A stretch of 64,000 nucleotides of DNA from NCBI GenBank assembly GCA_021397835.1, contig JAJFZO010000113.1:930001-994000 (forward strand), read 5' to 3'. The stretch comes from Moringa oleifera (lineage: Eukaryota; Streptophyta; Magnoliopsida; Brassicales; Moringaceae). The notes under the pieces were generated by a model. The model was not told the origin of the DNA, did not search any database, and saw only the letters and a list, made by a program, of their open reading frames with translations. A program made the position numbers and the translations under genes. Positions 34,570 to 47,204 of the stretch are shown one piece after another. Positions within the stretch are counted from its first letter, which is position 1, and every line of letters starts with the position of its first letter.

Positions 34570-37500
34570 GAGTCTCTTAAACCATGCTATTATGACATGT
34601 CAGCATTATGTAAATATTAGAACATGGAGAGCAGGATAGCCTAAGTGTAGGTGTCCAACTGAAGTATCAAAATGCTTTAATGATGTGAAAATGATATTCG
34701 GTTTTTTATTAAAATATTAAAAAAATATTTTAATATTTTAATATATTAATATAAATAATAAATAATAAAATTTTAATTATTAATTTTATTAAATTATTAT
34801 ATGATATTATTTTATTAAAAAATATAATTTAAATCACCAAGAATCAAATCTCTTACAGAAATGGTGATTAAACGATCAAGTCTGGTGAGCCTATAGTCTC
34901 TGTGGGTACAAATGATCCACTCATGTTGGGATGTGCCCCATGAATGGCCGATGTGCCGATGTAAAGTCCATGATTAGGGCAATGGTTAGTCACCTACATT
35001 GTCTTGGGTGCCTTTTTTGTCCTTATTGATGCTGCAAAGATTATTACACAGTGCATATAGCTTTTGGTGAGCTCGTCGGTCAGGTAGCGTATGCCAGGTA
35101 ACACGTGACACATTTTTTTATAACTTTATTTTTTTGCTATTATTTATTTATTTATTTATGTTATATAAAAGGAGTTCGTTTGGATTTCCTAATCGTTAAA
35201 GAATGAGAAACTACCACTTTTTCATGGAGAAGCAACAAATAAACAGGCACACACGTGGCACAAGGCAACTTTTGTTTTTTTATTTATTGCCACCTTGTTA
35301 TCATAAAGTAATTATAATATTGTTGTCTTAAAAAATTAATATGTCCTAATTAACATTATTTGACAAAAAAAAAAACATGGATGCGATTTCAGGGAGTATC
35401 CTCGTTTTGCTTTTTCACTCTTCTTTAATGGAAAATTGATTCGCTCATGAAAGCTGCGTTGTAAGAGAGAGAGAAATTATGATGTTTATGGTGTATTTTT
35501 CTTTTCTTTTATTTGATTTTTCTGGTAAGAATCGTGATCTGATAATGTGCATCTCAGTCCTTCCAGTCCTTTGTTGTATCAGTCTATGGATCATCAATTA
35601 GGAAAAAGCGAAGGCAATAGTTTCTTTAGTGTGCTATTCATTGACTGAATAACAATAGTGTGGATTGTTATTTGATTTTTTTGGTTCATCTGTTGTCTAC
35701 TTCCGTCATCATCAAGTGTTTATGATGCTGTAATGGTGAATGTTAAGTGATATAGACGTTGTTGATTGATTTATTGATGGATGCAACAACATATGATAGC
35801 ACCCACCCAATTCCCATGGATTTCTCTTTTATGGGGTTCCAAGTGGATATTGGGAATCAACGGTAACGGTGATGGTGGGGTCCTCTTTCTTGCTTTGCCT
35901 CATGATCCATCAACGCCAGAAGGTCAAAAGTCCTACTTAATTCAAGGTTACACGAGTTGCGAAAAGGATTTTATTATTTTTTTTGATGCGGTGAAAAAAG
36001 CAAAAGGTGAGTCCCTCGAAGAAAAATCACAGCAACCTCACATGCTCATTATGCTAACATCAGAATAAGATTAAGATTATATATAACTTATGGTATTTCT
36101 TTTCATCACAATTTCATATCCTATTGGCTTTTTCTGTTAGCAGTCTTGTTTTTAAGCCTATGGGGTATACCGTACAAGTATGTCACTCTTTTCCTATGCA
36201 CATTCCCCAAAGCGTGTCCTTCAAAACAACCGTCCACCAAGCTATAAAGCTTCACGTTTCTAAGTCTCTCTTTCCCATTGTCTCGACCATCATTGCACAT
36301 ACTTCTTCATATTTCTTTTGAGCTTGTACCCTTACCATCACATTTTTACTTTTTTTTTGTTCTCTTTTGTGAATAGTGATGCTATGCTTGCTGATTTGTT
36401 TTAGATGGACAGTTATGACCAATGCAACATACTCACTTCATTTATTAAGGGAAAAAAATATACATGGCTATCCCAAATGGCTTTTGATTTTTTTGAAAGT
36501 TTAATTTGAAAATTTTTGGAAAAGATAAAAATATTTATGTTAATTGTTTTATGGTAAGATTGACTATTAGTTTTGTTTAAACAATAAAAATATAAAAACA
36601 CTAAAATTATTAAAAATATATATATCTAAAAATAAAATAAAACTCAAAAATTTAATAAAAATTAAAAACTAAATAAATAACAAAATTGCAATCATTTGAT
36701 GAGATTTAGTATTTATAAATTTACTTAATTAAAACATAAAAATTAAAAATTAAAATATATCAAAAAATTATTAAAAATAAAAAAATAAAATAAAATGTAA
36801 TAAAATCAAAAAAATTATTAAAAATTTTAAAATAAAAATTATAAAAATAAAATAAAAGTAAATAAATTACACTACTACACACAATAATCAAATAATGCAC
36901 CATCTGACCATGTGGCTTTCGTCAACTATTCTTGTTACGCCACGTGCGACCACCGCGCTCGTCAAAGTCCATTTTGTGATCGAAATGAACCACCGAAACA
37001 TAAAAGAAATTTTAATTTTTTTTAAAAAAAGTTTCCATCCAGTGCCTTTCAATGTTTTAAAAGACATTTCCGGTGAAGGTGGAGGAAGAAAAATCATAGC
37101 TAACAATGAAAAGTCATTGTTACCCTTCATTCATTTATTTATTTACTTTCTAATTTCGTATTTTATGTAATTGGTATCTCATCTTTCATGAAGTTAAATT
37201 ATATAATTAATTAAAAAGTTAATTTTTAGCAGTTATATGTCACAGGACATGTAACTTTGACAAATCACAATTATTTATTCAGTACTATTATTTTATCACT
37301 ATAAAATTCATATTATAATCTTCTGTCATTTTGAATTAAATTGAGTTTCTAAAAATTTAAGATACATGATAATTTAATTAAATCATTTGTTAAGTTTTTT
37401 TTTATTTTTAGAATTATTTATTTATAAATTAAATATTATAATTATAAAAAAAATAAAAAATATTTAATTTTTTGAGTTTATTTTAAAAATAAATTTTAAT

Positions 37501-37953
37501 TTTCAAAACATCTTCAAATAAAATAAATTTAATTTATCAATTTGAATCAAATTAAATTATATCAAAAAATTTTAAAATAAAATATTTATATTATAGCAAA
37601 TTTTGATTTAAACTTTTTCACATGTAATCATAAAAATTCAAACTATCATTATAAAAAATTTTAATTTTTTAAATATTAAAAATATATTGTTAAAATTTTA
37701 AAAAATTATTTATTTATAAAAAATTATTTAAATTTTAAAAATAAAATATAAAATCTATTAAAGTGATTTTTAAAGATTTTAAAATAAATACAATAACTGT
37801 TTATAAAAATTTTAAATTAAAATTTGTATAAAAAATTTTATAAATTAAAATTCAATTGAAAAAGGTAAAATTTTAATTTTTCATTAATCTTTGTTAAAAA
37901 TTTATTTAGATAAAGAAAAAAAAAATCAGTAGAATGATTATCCAGCAGGCGAC
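34570..37953. other. Intergenic, mixed AT-rich DNA
   Basis: No assignable gene. A patch of normal composition at 34,850-35,110 and another at 35,370-36,320 interrupt AT-rich DNA. At 36,580-36,870 is a partial A-rich copy of the AT-rich repeat family (landmark near GCAATCATTTGATGAG). At 36,890-37,170 is a short GC-richer island without recognised coding content. Confidence 0.5.
35781..36068 (+). CDS. Short open frame, possible exon, unrecognised
   Basis: A 95-codon frame in a region of more ordinary base composition (35,370-36,320). The peptide has a mixed, protein-like composition (for example LALPHDPSTPEGQKSYLIQG). No family recognised, no clear splice sites chosen, and no related copy in the window. 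It could be an exon of a lost gene or chance. Confidence 0.2.
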   Translation: MQQHMIAPTQFPWISLLWGSKWILGINGNGDGGVLFLALPHDPSTPEGQKSYLIQGYTSCEKDFIIFFDAVKKAKGESLEEKSQQPHMLIMLTSE

Positions 37954-37956
37954 TCA

Positions 37957-39005
37957 GGCCATCTCCAACCCTATACACTAAATTTAACACCAATTTGGTG
38001 TTAAAAAAGAATATTTTTAAAATATTCCAACACTAAATTTTTTCATCTCCAACCTATTTACCCTAAATTAGTGTTATAATATTATTTTAATATTATAAAT
38101 AATAATTATCAATAAAAATATTTTATAAATATTGATTAATTTATAAATATTTTTAAAATAATTAATATAATTTAAAATTTATATTTATATTTATATATTT
38201 TTAGAAAATTAATATTATATAATAAATTATAATTTTTAGTAATTTTGAAATTAATAATTTATCAATTAAATTTCATAAAAATATTTTTACTGTAATTTTA
38301 ACTTAATTATTTTTATGAGTTACTTATATTTTTACGATAATGTATAATTTTTTGATAGAATAGTTTTACATACATGATTCAAATCGATATTAAAATTTCA
38401 TTACGTAATTGATACAAGACAAAATAAAATCACTAACGCATTACAATATTTTAATTAATATTGTAATTTCAGTTTAAGTTGTAATCGTTAATGTGTTGTT
38501 ATATTTATTGTACTATGTTATTAATTGAAAAAAAAATTATTTTTATCATGTTCATGCAAAAATTTAAATTATATCATAAATTATAAATTATTTTAAATTT
38601 TTATATATTTTTAAATAATAATTTTAATAATATATGTAATTTTATTATTAATTAAATAAATTATTAATAATAATTTAAATAAAACAAAATTATATATTGA
38701 ATATTGGTGATATTTTAAAGATCTTGATAAGATATTCTTAATGGTATAATTTTTTTCTAATAATATCATATATTTATTGAGTTATTAATCAAAAATATCT
38801 TTAATTCAAAACCTTTAAAAAAGTAATTTATAAAAAAAATTACTTTGAAATTACATTAATTTGGTGCAACTACAGTACTGCACCAAATTTGGTACAGTAT
38901 TGTAGCCGCACCAAATTGAAGGAAACAATTTGTCGTCTCATTGAAGACGGTTTCATCAATTTTTGACAGCAAAATATCATTTTACCGTCTTCGTTGGAGA
39001 CGACC
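37957..39005. mobile_element. Harbinger/Tourist-like element, H2
   Basis: A 1,049-bp relative of H1. The left end GGCCATCTCCAAC and the right end on the reverse strand GGTCGTCTCCAAC form inverted repeats (11 of 13), flanked by TCA on both sides (37,954-37,956 and 39,006-39,008). Subterminal sequence includes TTGGTGCAACTACAGTACTG and a self-complementary GGTGCAG/CTGCACC-type area near 38,870-38,920. Interior is AT-rich with no transposase frame. Confidence 0.75.
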
Positions 39006-39008
39006 TCA

Positions 39009-39639
39009 GACGGGCAGTGACTAAAGAGAAAGCAAATATCCAAAGATGAACCCCACAGCAAGTGGACTTGGGATGATGAAAGCAATTGATGAGTCATCAT
39101 ATACAATACACCACCATTCCTTAATTTTAGTTAGTATACTTTTGCTTTCTCAACAACCCAATTTTTTTGATATTTCCATGATATCATTGTTAACACGTAC
39201 TTATCTATTATCATTCAAAAACGATGAGTGGTTAAGTATGTACCTACTCAATCATAATTTTTTGTTTTTTACAGTATTCAAATAAAATTAATTTTATTAT
39301 TATAAAAAAATTTAAATTATACTGCATTTTTTAAAAAATAATAATACATAATAATTTAATAAAATAAATAAATAATTTTTGTCTTTATTTTTATCTTAAT
39401 ATAATAAAATATAAAAATACTTTTATTTTTATTAAAAATTTAATTCAAAATAAAATTTAAAAAATATTTAAATCAATTTTAAAATTAGATGTGGATCCAA
39501 TAGAAGGACAAACAGTTCAAAGATTAGAAAGTGGGGTAAATTGAGATCAAGCTATTTCGGGAGTCTATACGAATAACTCATCCTCATTTTATTCAGAAAT
39601 ATGATATTACGAATCTCAATTAAATATGATTACAATAAA
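39009..39639. other. AT-rich spacer, no gene seen
   Basis: Short spacer right of element H2. Nothing supported. Confidence 0.5.
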
Positions 39640-40545
39640 ATTTAAAATAGATAAAAAAATTGTTAGAAAAGAACTTTAACTTAGAAGAAAACAAACAAAA
39701 AAAAAAGTGGTTCATGAAAATCTACTCAAAACAATGCATATTAAAAAAGTAATAATAAAAAAACAAAACTCTTTGCAAAGCAACAAAAATAGATTTTGTT
39801 GAAAAAAAAGTAAAAACTAAAAAATAAAATTTTAAATTTTAAAAATATATTATACAAAATTATTTAAAAAATTAATTAAAATAAAATAAAATATAAAATA
39901 TAAAATATTCAAAGAAATTAAATAATTTTAAAAAACATAAAAGATTAGAAAACCTAGGAAATAAAAAAATGAAAAAATAATGTAAAATAATTTATAATTT
40001 GAAACAATTCAAGAATCATGAAATATTTTACAGAAAAATAAAAAATATTTTTTATTTACATTCATTTTTAAAGAAAAATATAATAAAAATGCAATAAATC
40101 AAACAATAAAAAATATAAATACAACAAAAATATAAAACATATATGTAAAAAAATAAAATAAAATTTAAAATTATTAAAATAAAAAATAAAAGTACCAAAA
40201 AACTAAAAATCAAATAAACTAATAAAATTACAACCACTTGATAGGTCTAATATTTTTCATTATGTTATATTAAGGTAGTTAAAGATGATAAAAATTAAAA
40301 AAAAATAAAAATATAAAAAATTTATGAATAAGGTTAAAATAAAAACAAATAAAAACTAAGAAAAATAAAGTATGAAAAAAATAAGTACTAGAAAATAAAA
40401 ATACTCAAAAAATAAATAAATATGAGAGAACAAATTTAGAAAACCTGAAGTAACTAAAAAGTAAAAAGATTCAATAAAATCAGGATAACACATATATAAA
40501 AAAAGACAATCCTAAAGAAACTAAATTTTTTGCAAAGCAGGAACA
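39640..40545 (-). repeat. AT-rich repeat family, A-rich orientation, second locus
   Basis: A-rich copy related to 27,080-28,070, with TTTGAAACAATTCAAGAATC (about 40,000) and the CACTTGATAGGTCTAATATT box (about 40,236). With the T-rich segment that follows it rebuilds the same head-to-head arrangement as at 28 kb. Confidence 0.65.
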
Positions 40546-40549
40546 TAGG

Positions 40550-40960
40550 TACTTTCTATAATTTTATTTTATTTTTTGATTTTTTTATAATTTATAATTT
40601 TTTTAATTTTTATCATCTTTGATTATTTTAATTTAATAAAAATAACAAATTTTAAACCTGTGATTGTAATTTTATTAGTTTATTTAGTTTATTACCTTTT
40701 TGTGCATGTAGTGTATTGATTTTGTCGGATTTGCTTTTACTTTTTTTTTTTTTAAATTTTTTGGATTTTTAAATTTTTTTCTTAAAAATATTATATATTT
40801 ATTTTGTTATGTATTTTTAGTTTCTTTCACATATTTTCTTTTAGTCAGATTATTTTTGTTTTATTTTTTAGTTTATTTGGTTTTACAAGATTTTTTATTT
40901 GCTTATGTTTTGTTTTATTTTATTTTTTCAACATTCAAATTCAATCATTCAGTTGAATTC
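40550..40960 (+). repeat. AT-rich repeat family, T-rich orientation, second locus (partial)
   Basis: Shares ATCATCTTTGATTA, TTTTAGTTTCTTTCAC and GGTTTTACAAGATTTTTTAT with the T-rich units at 28.1-29.7 kb. Shorter than a full unit. A further A-rich partial copy lies at about 41,690-41,990. Confidence 0.6.
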
Positions 40961-42414
40961 ATTTTATTTATTATTTATTATTTTTCGTTAGTGCTAATCA
41001 CATCAAAATTATTATTATTCATTTAATTTATAGAGATTAAATTATTTTTCTCTAAAAAAAAAAGATTAAGGTGCATATTTAAATGATGGCATAAAATGAG
41101 AAATAAGAATCTGAAAGTAGTTTGAGCCATCAGGGCCTCACCACTTAATTTTGGTTAATGTCTTTCAATAGGACCGAGTTATGCTTCCTTGTGTGACCGA
41201 GCCCGTTGGGCTCCTCTTCTCAGTTATACAATCTTTGTTGTTGAGTTTGTGTTTTGCAATGGGATCTGTTGGAATAGGTCCTGCAAACAGTATGGTCCAG
41301 TCCAACAAAGACTAGAAAGGTCCAGCCATAGAGCCCATCAATCCATGAAACTCAAGACCCATGATCCGACCACTCGATCTATTTCCACGTCAATGATGGT
41401 TTAAACATGACCTGAGCATAATTTAAGAAAAGTGTCAAAAAGGTTATCTCACAAAGAACCGGGGAAAACACATATAAGTGATGACAAGCATGAGGTTAGA
41501 AGTTAATGAAGGCAGTCAAGATTGCCGAATTTAAGAGGATTCCCAGGATTGGGTACTTATAGCTAAGGAGACATGAAAAAGAAAAGAAAATCCCTCGTTC
41601 ATATTCCAGCTAGAACAACCGAACTCATGTAGCTTTACAAGTATAGTCTGACTTATGCCCAACAGCAATTATTAAAATAGTAACATCAATGTTAGATTTA
41701 ATCCAAGTTACTCAAAGAAAAAAAGTAAAAGAAATTAAAAAAATCAAAGTAACTAAAAAAATACAAAAAAATTAAGAAATCCTAAAAAATTAAGATTATA
41801 TATATATATATAAAGTAATAGTGAAAAAATAAAACTCTTTCCAATGCAACAAAATAGATTTTTAAAAAAATAGTAAAAAATATAATATAATATAAAATCT
41901 AAAAAATATATATTCAGTAAAATTAAAAAATTAATAAAAATAATTCAAAACAAAAAAGAAAAAAAAATAAAAATTAAAAAACTTTAAAAAATTTTATAAA
42001 AAAATTATCCATTTAAAAATAATTATTTAAATAATATAATTAAATTTTAAAAATACATTTTTTAATAAAAGATTTCATGCTAACATTGCTAATTTTCTCA
42101 CGGACGCTTTCATAAGAATTTTTTAGAGAATTTTATAAGAATTTTTAAATAAAATTTTAAATTCTAATCTTCTTAATTTTTAATAAAAATAAATATAAAT
42201 CATTTCACACAATACTTGTCATAGAATTTTCCTAAAAACTTATTTTTCTAACAGTAAATTTTGTTGAAACTTTTCTAAATAAAAACTTTTATCATTACAT
42301 ACTTATTCTGTAAGAATTTTTCGTTAGAAATCTCTGTTTTTCTTAAGGAAGTTTTTTTTTTTTTTTGAAATGTTTTGTTGTCAAATTCATGTTTTCTTAT
42401 AGTGCAATTCTTTA
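40961..42414. other. Intergenic, no gene seen
   Basis: Mixed-composition patch at 41,090-41,660 without recognised exons, then AT-rich DNA including a partial AT-rich repeat copy. Confidence 0.5.
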
Positions 42415-42496
42415 ATGAATCTAAACAAGCTTTATGGCTCAACAAGAAAACTTTCATGAATCTAAACAAGTTTTATGGCTCAACAAGAAAACTTTC
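42415..42496 (+). repeat. 41-bp tandem duplication
   Basis: Two back-to-back 41-bp units starting ATGAATCTAAACAAG and ending AAAACTTTC, with a single C/T difference. Because 41 is not a multiple of three, the duplication shifts any frame through it. Confidence 0.9.
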
Positions 42497-44455
42497 GATC
42501 ATTCCCACAAGAGATCAACTTGGGAAGGAGCGAAACAGAACTACATCTTCAACTTTGAGATTGAAAGAAAACGGGTTATCTTTTCCAACTGTACAATGGG
42601 GAAGATAGGCTATTATTCTACTTATATTTTAAAATTTTGATTTAAATTATTTTTTATAATAAATTAATATCAAATAAAAGATTTCAAAGAGAATAATAAA
42701 AAAGAGAGTACTTTATTTTATATTTTAATTTATTTTTTAAAATTATTTTAATATTTGAAATTCTTATATATAATTTAAATTAAAAATCTTACACGATAAA
42801 TTTTGACATGATATTTTTAAAAAATATTTAAGTTATTTTAAAAAAAGTTATATAATTTTTTGGATACTAAAAATATTTTAAAAATTATATCAATAAAATT
42901 TTAAAATTTTTATAAAAATAATTTATGAGTTAAAGTTGTTTATAGTCAAGGGATAATACTTCATTTTATTTAAATTACTTTTTAATAATAGAATATTTTT
43001 TATTTTTTATAATTATTTAAATTAAAATAAAAAATTAAAATATAATTTATGTACATAATACATCAAAATTTAAATTAAAAACAAGTAAAATTCAAAATTA
43101 TATATCTTAATTTTTAAAAGTTTTTAATATTAAATAAAATAAATTTATTTTAATTTTTTAATTATTATATATTAATATAATTTAAAAATTAATAAAAAAT
43201 AATCTAAAAATATTAGCCGGCCCTTTCTCTCACAACATAGTGTCATGCACTCGCTAAACTTATTTACCAATTTCTTCTCTTGAGCGCCTCCCCTAACTTG
43301 TGTACGATTGATAAATAATAAATTCTATAAATATTAAAAAGGTAAGTTCAAAATAGAGTTAAAGCTCATAACTCAACTTACACTTATCATTAAAGTATTG
43401 AGCAATTATAAAAGTCACAATCCTCGTTATGCCAAAGTGTTTGGTTTTGGTGGTTGAAAATGTCAAAAGAAATAATTTAATATAAAAATAAATCCTCATT
43501 TACTCCAAGACAGCGAGGCTGTGGCCATGCTTTCTTCTTTATCACTTTGCCAACATTTGCAAGAGAGATTAATAAAAAATGAAGAAAGAGAGAACTTAAA
43601 AGGCGAAGCTAAGATTTTGAGCTAAAAAAGCAAACTTCTTTTAATTTGTTGAAGGGCTAGGTTAAAAAGAGTATGGAGAAGTGGAATGGAAAAGGCGTGG
43701 GGGATTTACAATGCTTAGTAAGATTGATTGGGTAAACAAAACAATCGCAGAAAAGGGAGCAAAGCGAAAGCCTAGCCATCCGTTATTGTGAACCAAAGGA
43801 AAGAATCGGACAAAAAAAAAAGTGAAAGATGAATCACCATCGTGCTTTTATCTTATAGATGGGTGTCTCTTCTAATTGTTTGGATAAAAACCAAATTCGT
43901 GTGAAAGAAAAAAGAAAAAAAAGAAGAAGAATATTTTTGAGCCGAAAGGTGTACATTGGATTGAAAAGAAAACTTGAAATTTATCATTCAAATTTGCAAC
44001 CTTTGACATCGAAATGGGCTGGTGCTGTGAGTTTAGTTCATTGAAGCTCAGCTAAGTTAATGAATATATATTTTCTTCTCTTCAATGTATTAGTTTTTGG
44101 GCTGCATCATGCTGACCACAGGCCACTCAATTCAAGTCTATCATGAAAACAAGAAGCCTTCAAGAAACTTAATTTAACAACTTGGCCTGTGGGTCAATTT
44201 TCTCCCGAAAGAGAACTCAATTTTTGTAGTCAACTTAGATAACTAACGAGGACTCATTTGCAACAGAAGCACCTGACAATGCCTTCCTTCTTTTTACTTT
44301 TATAATCTGTGGCGGTAATTGCATGAGATTCCAATTAGTTTTTAATCAAGCAAACGCAAGTCGGCTTTATTCTATTTACATCTTTCTGAGAAAAAGCTGT
44401 CAACATTTGCTGATCCTCATGCAAGCTGCCAATCATAAATTGCCATCTTTCTATA
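42497..44455. other. Intergenic and probable 5' flank of the GH18-receptor-kinase pseudogene
   Basis: AT-rich to about 43,200, then closer to ordinary composition. No recognised exon before the signal peptide at 44,456. Purine-rich frames near 43,860-44,040 (KEKRKKRRR) look compositional. Confidence 0.5.
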
Positions 44456-46392
44456 GTGGCTCCCAAACCCATCTTCCTCTTCCTGTTCTTTTTCTTCTTC
44501 TTCTTTCTCGTTTTTAGATTTAACAGCTCAAACTCACAAGCCTGGATCAGGCAGCTTACTGGTATTCAGGCGCTAAAATTCCTGTCTCCGATGTTAACTC
44601 TGCTATTTTCACTCATCTTCTCTGTTCTTTCGCTTACATTATTAACTCATCCACCTACCAGCTTTCCATCAACTTATTCGATGTACAATCTTTTTTGTCT
44701 TCACCAACACTGTCAAAGGCAGAAACCCATCCATCAGGACGCTACTCTTCGGCCTTCGCTTCGATGATGAATCAATCTGCTCACAGAAAGTCTTTCATTG
44801 ATTCTTCGATAAGAACAGCCAGGCTTTATGGGTTCCATGGCCTAGACCTCTGTGAGGTTGTGCCAAGTTTTTAAACCAACATGACAAGATTTGGGTACCC
44901 TTTTTGAAGACTAGAGGACTACTATAGCTTTTGAGTCAAAAGATTTCGGCAAGCCGGGGTTGCTTCTGATGATGAGCGGCCATTAATTGTTGGCATTGGG
45001 CTCTGTCACCTGACCTGTTGACTTTATTAGCAAAAATCTCAATTGGGTACACGTCGCAGCTTAATGATTACTATGTCTCTACGTTGAAAACCTCACCAGT
45101 CTTCATTCAGCTTTATACGGTCCATAGGGGAGGGCTAATACAAACCAGGGTATAAGGGAATGGTTAAGCAGAGGATTATCTGCTAACAAGCTGGTGTTGC
45201 GCTTGCCTTTTCGTGGCTATGCGTGGACGCTTGCCCACCCCGAGGATGACCGCAAAATCGGAGCACTGGCTTCAGGTCCGGCCATCAGAAAAGACGGTTC
45301 ATTGGGTTATAAGCCCATTAAATCATTCACCCAAAACTACGGATATGGGTCTGCGATGTTAACAATTTGACTTACGTGGTGAATTTGTTGGCCAACAGAA
45401 AAACTTGGATCAACTTTGACGGCTTGGAGTCCATTAAAGCAAAAGCTTTTTACGCCAAACGAAAGGGGCTATTTGGGTACTGCACTTTCCATCTCTTCAA
45501 CAAAAACTAGGAACTTTCTCGAAAAAGTATGATCTTACCCATTCAAGCAGAGATTGTTAAAGAAGATCTTGGTAGAGGAAATAGAGGGTTTTTTTTTTTT
45601 TTGGCTATTATAACGATAGAGCATATAGAAGTTGAAGATAATCTAGTGGGAAGATGCCTGACAGGTCCTCATGAATACATTCTAACATGAGGGTAATTTC
45701 CACAGCTTTTGGGGAAGATGATGATATGCAGAAGAAGAGAAAGTTGTTATTGATCGTTCTAGTTACCATTTCCATGGCAACTCTCTTACTGGTAGCCCTG
45801 GTTTGCTACCTGAAAAGAAGAGCACTCAAGCCGAGAGTTAAACTTTTTTCTTCCAAGTGTAAGAATCCATGGTTCTTGTTGCAAGAATATTAAAGAAGCA
45901 ACCGTTATAACTTCTGTCTTGGTTTGATCACAGGGGCCGTCAATACAATCAAGAGAACTCTATTCAAATTAGATATGGAATCATCAGCTGCTGAAAATCT
46001 TAACAGCAATGACCGAGAATATATTGCCTGCTGGAACCAAGACATTGTTGCATTTCATGAGAAAGAAATTTTATGAAATAACAGAAAAAGATAATTCATA
46101 TTTCCTCTCTCATTATCAATTCAGTACGAAATTCAAGCTTGTGGATACCATGTGAATCCAGGCTGCAACACTCAGATGCCATATGGGAAATGGATATTCA
46201 ACAAGACAGCTTCCTGAAGCTGTAGGGTTCACTAAGTGGCCAACTATTATCTCCAATGATTTTGGGTTTTTCTTAATTATTAGGTTGCTAAAGTTAAATT
46301 TGATATTAGTGTCTGTGACTGGTAACAGCTTGGCAATATTGATATTGCCATTGCCATTGCCATTTGCACTTTCTGCTGGCTGTTACCTTTAA
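44456..46392 (+). pseudogene. Chitinase-like (GH18) receptor-kinase pseudogene
   Basis: Starts with a signal peptide (MAPKPIFLFLF...). A base is missing near 44,549, after which the class-V chitinase-like start AAYWYSGAKIPVSD, FTHLLCSFAYI, MMNQSAHRKSFIDSSI and LYGFHGLDL appear in changing frames. Later pieces are KPGLLLMMSGH, KLVLRLPFRGYAWTL and TWINFDGLESIKAKA. The usual DWE after GLDL is not present (LCE instead), as in tobacco CHRK1-type proteins, where the GH18 ectodomain is not catalytic. A membrane span follows (about 45,741-45,812, LLLIVLVTISMATLLLVALV), then a cytoplasmic stretch and broken activation-segment remnants to about 46,270. Several frameshifts and stops make it non-functional. 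The last about 420 bases fall inside duplication copy 2. Confidence 0.8.
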
Positions 46393-47127
46393 TTAGGTCA
46401 ATAAGAAAACTGGAGCGCATAAAACTCTCATCGGCATATCTCTTGATCACGCTTAGATATCCAAAAAGCAAGCCATTTTGGTCACTTCACATGGGAATCC
46501 TTGACAAAAGTTAGTTGTTGGGCCAATTCAATCCTCATAAATCTTTTGGGCGTAACAATTTGAACACACTAAGCTCATTACGAGGCTCAAAATTTTAAGT
46601 TAATAATATACTTATCAATTTTAACACTGTTGGTTTTTCTTGTATTCCCCTGTTCTTCTGGTTCTTTTTTATGTATTTTCTCTGAGTTACTCAGGCCAAG
46701 TTGCTAGATTGAGGTTATACCAACTAAACCAAATACCTTCATTAATTTGGCTATGATATCTCCTTTTCTTCTTGGCTGTTAGCATTTTTGCAGCCTATGA
46801 GAAAAGCACAGCTCAAAAAGAGAACTAACACTTAGGCATCAAGGCATGCTACTTGAAACAGCTCACCATCAACCCTTTGCGGCATAGCAAGGCAACGTCA
46901 GAGGCTCAACATCATTTAAAGTATATTGTTATAATCTTAAAAAAAAATGAAAATAAGATGTGTTATAATATATTAGTGATACAAATTTATTTAATGAATT
47001 AAAAATCTTGAAAGAAGTTTTATAAATAAAAATAAAAACATCATTTAAAGTATTAAATTTTATAAAAATATATTATTTTTCAAATGCATATTATTGACAA
47101 AATCTTATTAACAATACTTGTATTAGT

Positions 47128-47131
<4 letters not shown>
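46393..47131. other. Non-coding flank (copy 2), no gene seen
   Basis: Counterpart of 421-1160, with a few substitutions (for example TGTATTCCCC for TGTATGCCCC). Confidence 0.6.

Positions 47132-47163
<32 letters not shown>
47132..47163. repeat. (AT)n microsatellite (copy 2)
   Basis: Shorter allele of the 1,162 tract. Confidence 0.9.
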
Positions 47164-47168
<5 letters not shown>

Positions 47169-47204
47169 AACATAAACTTTTTCATGTTTTGAACTCTAAA
47201 CTCT

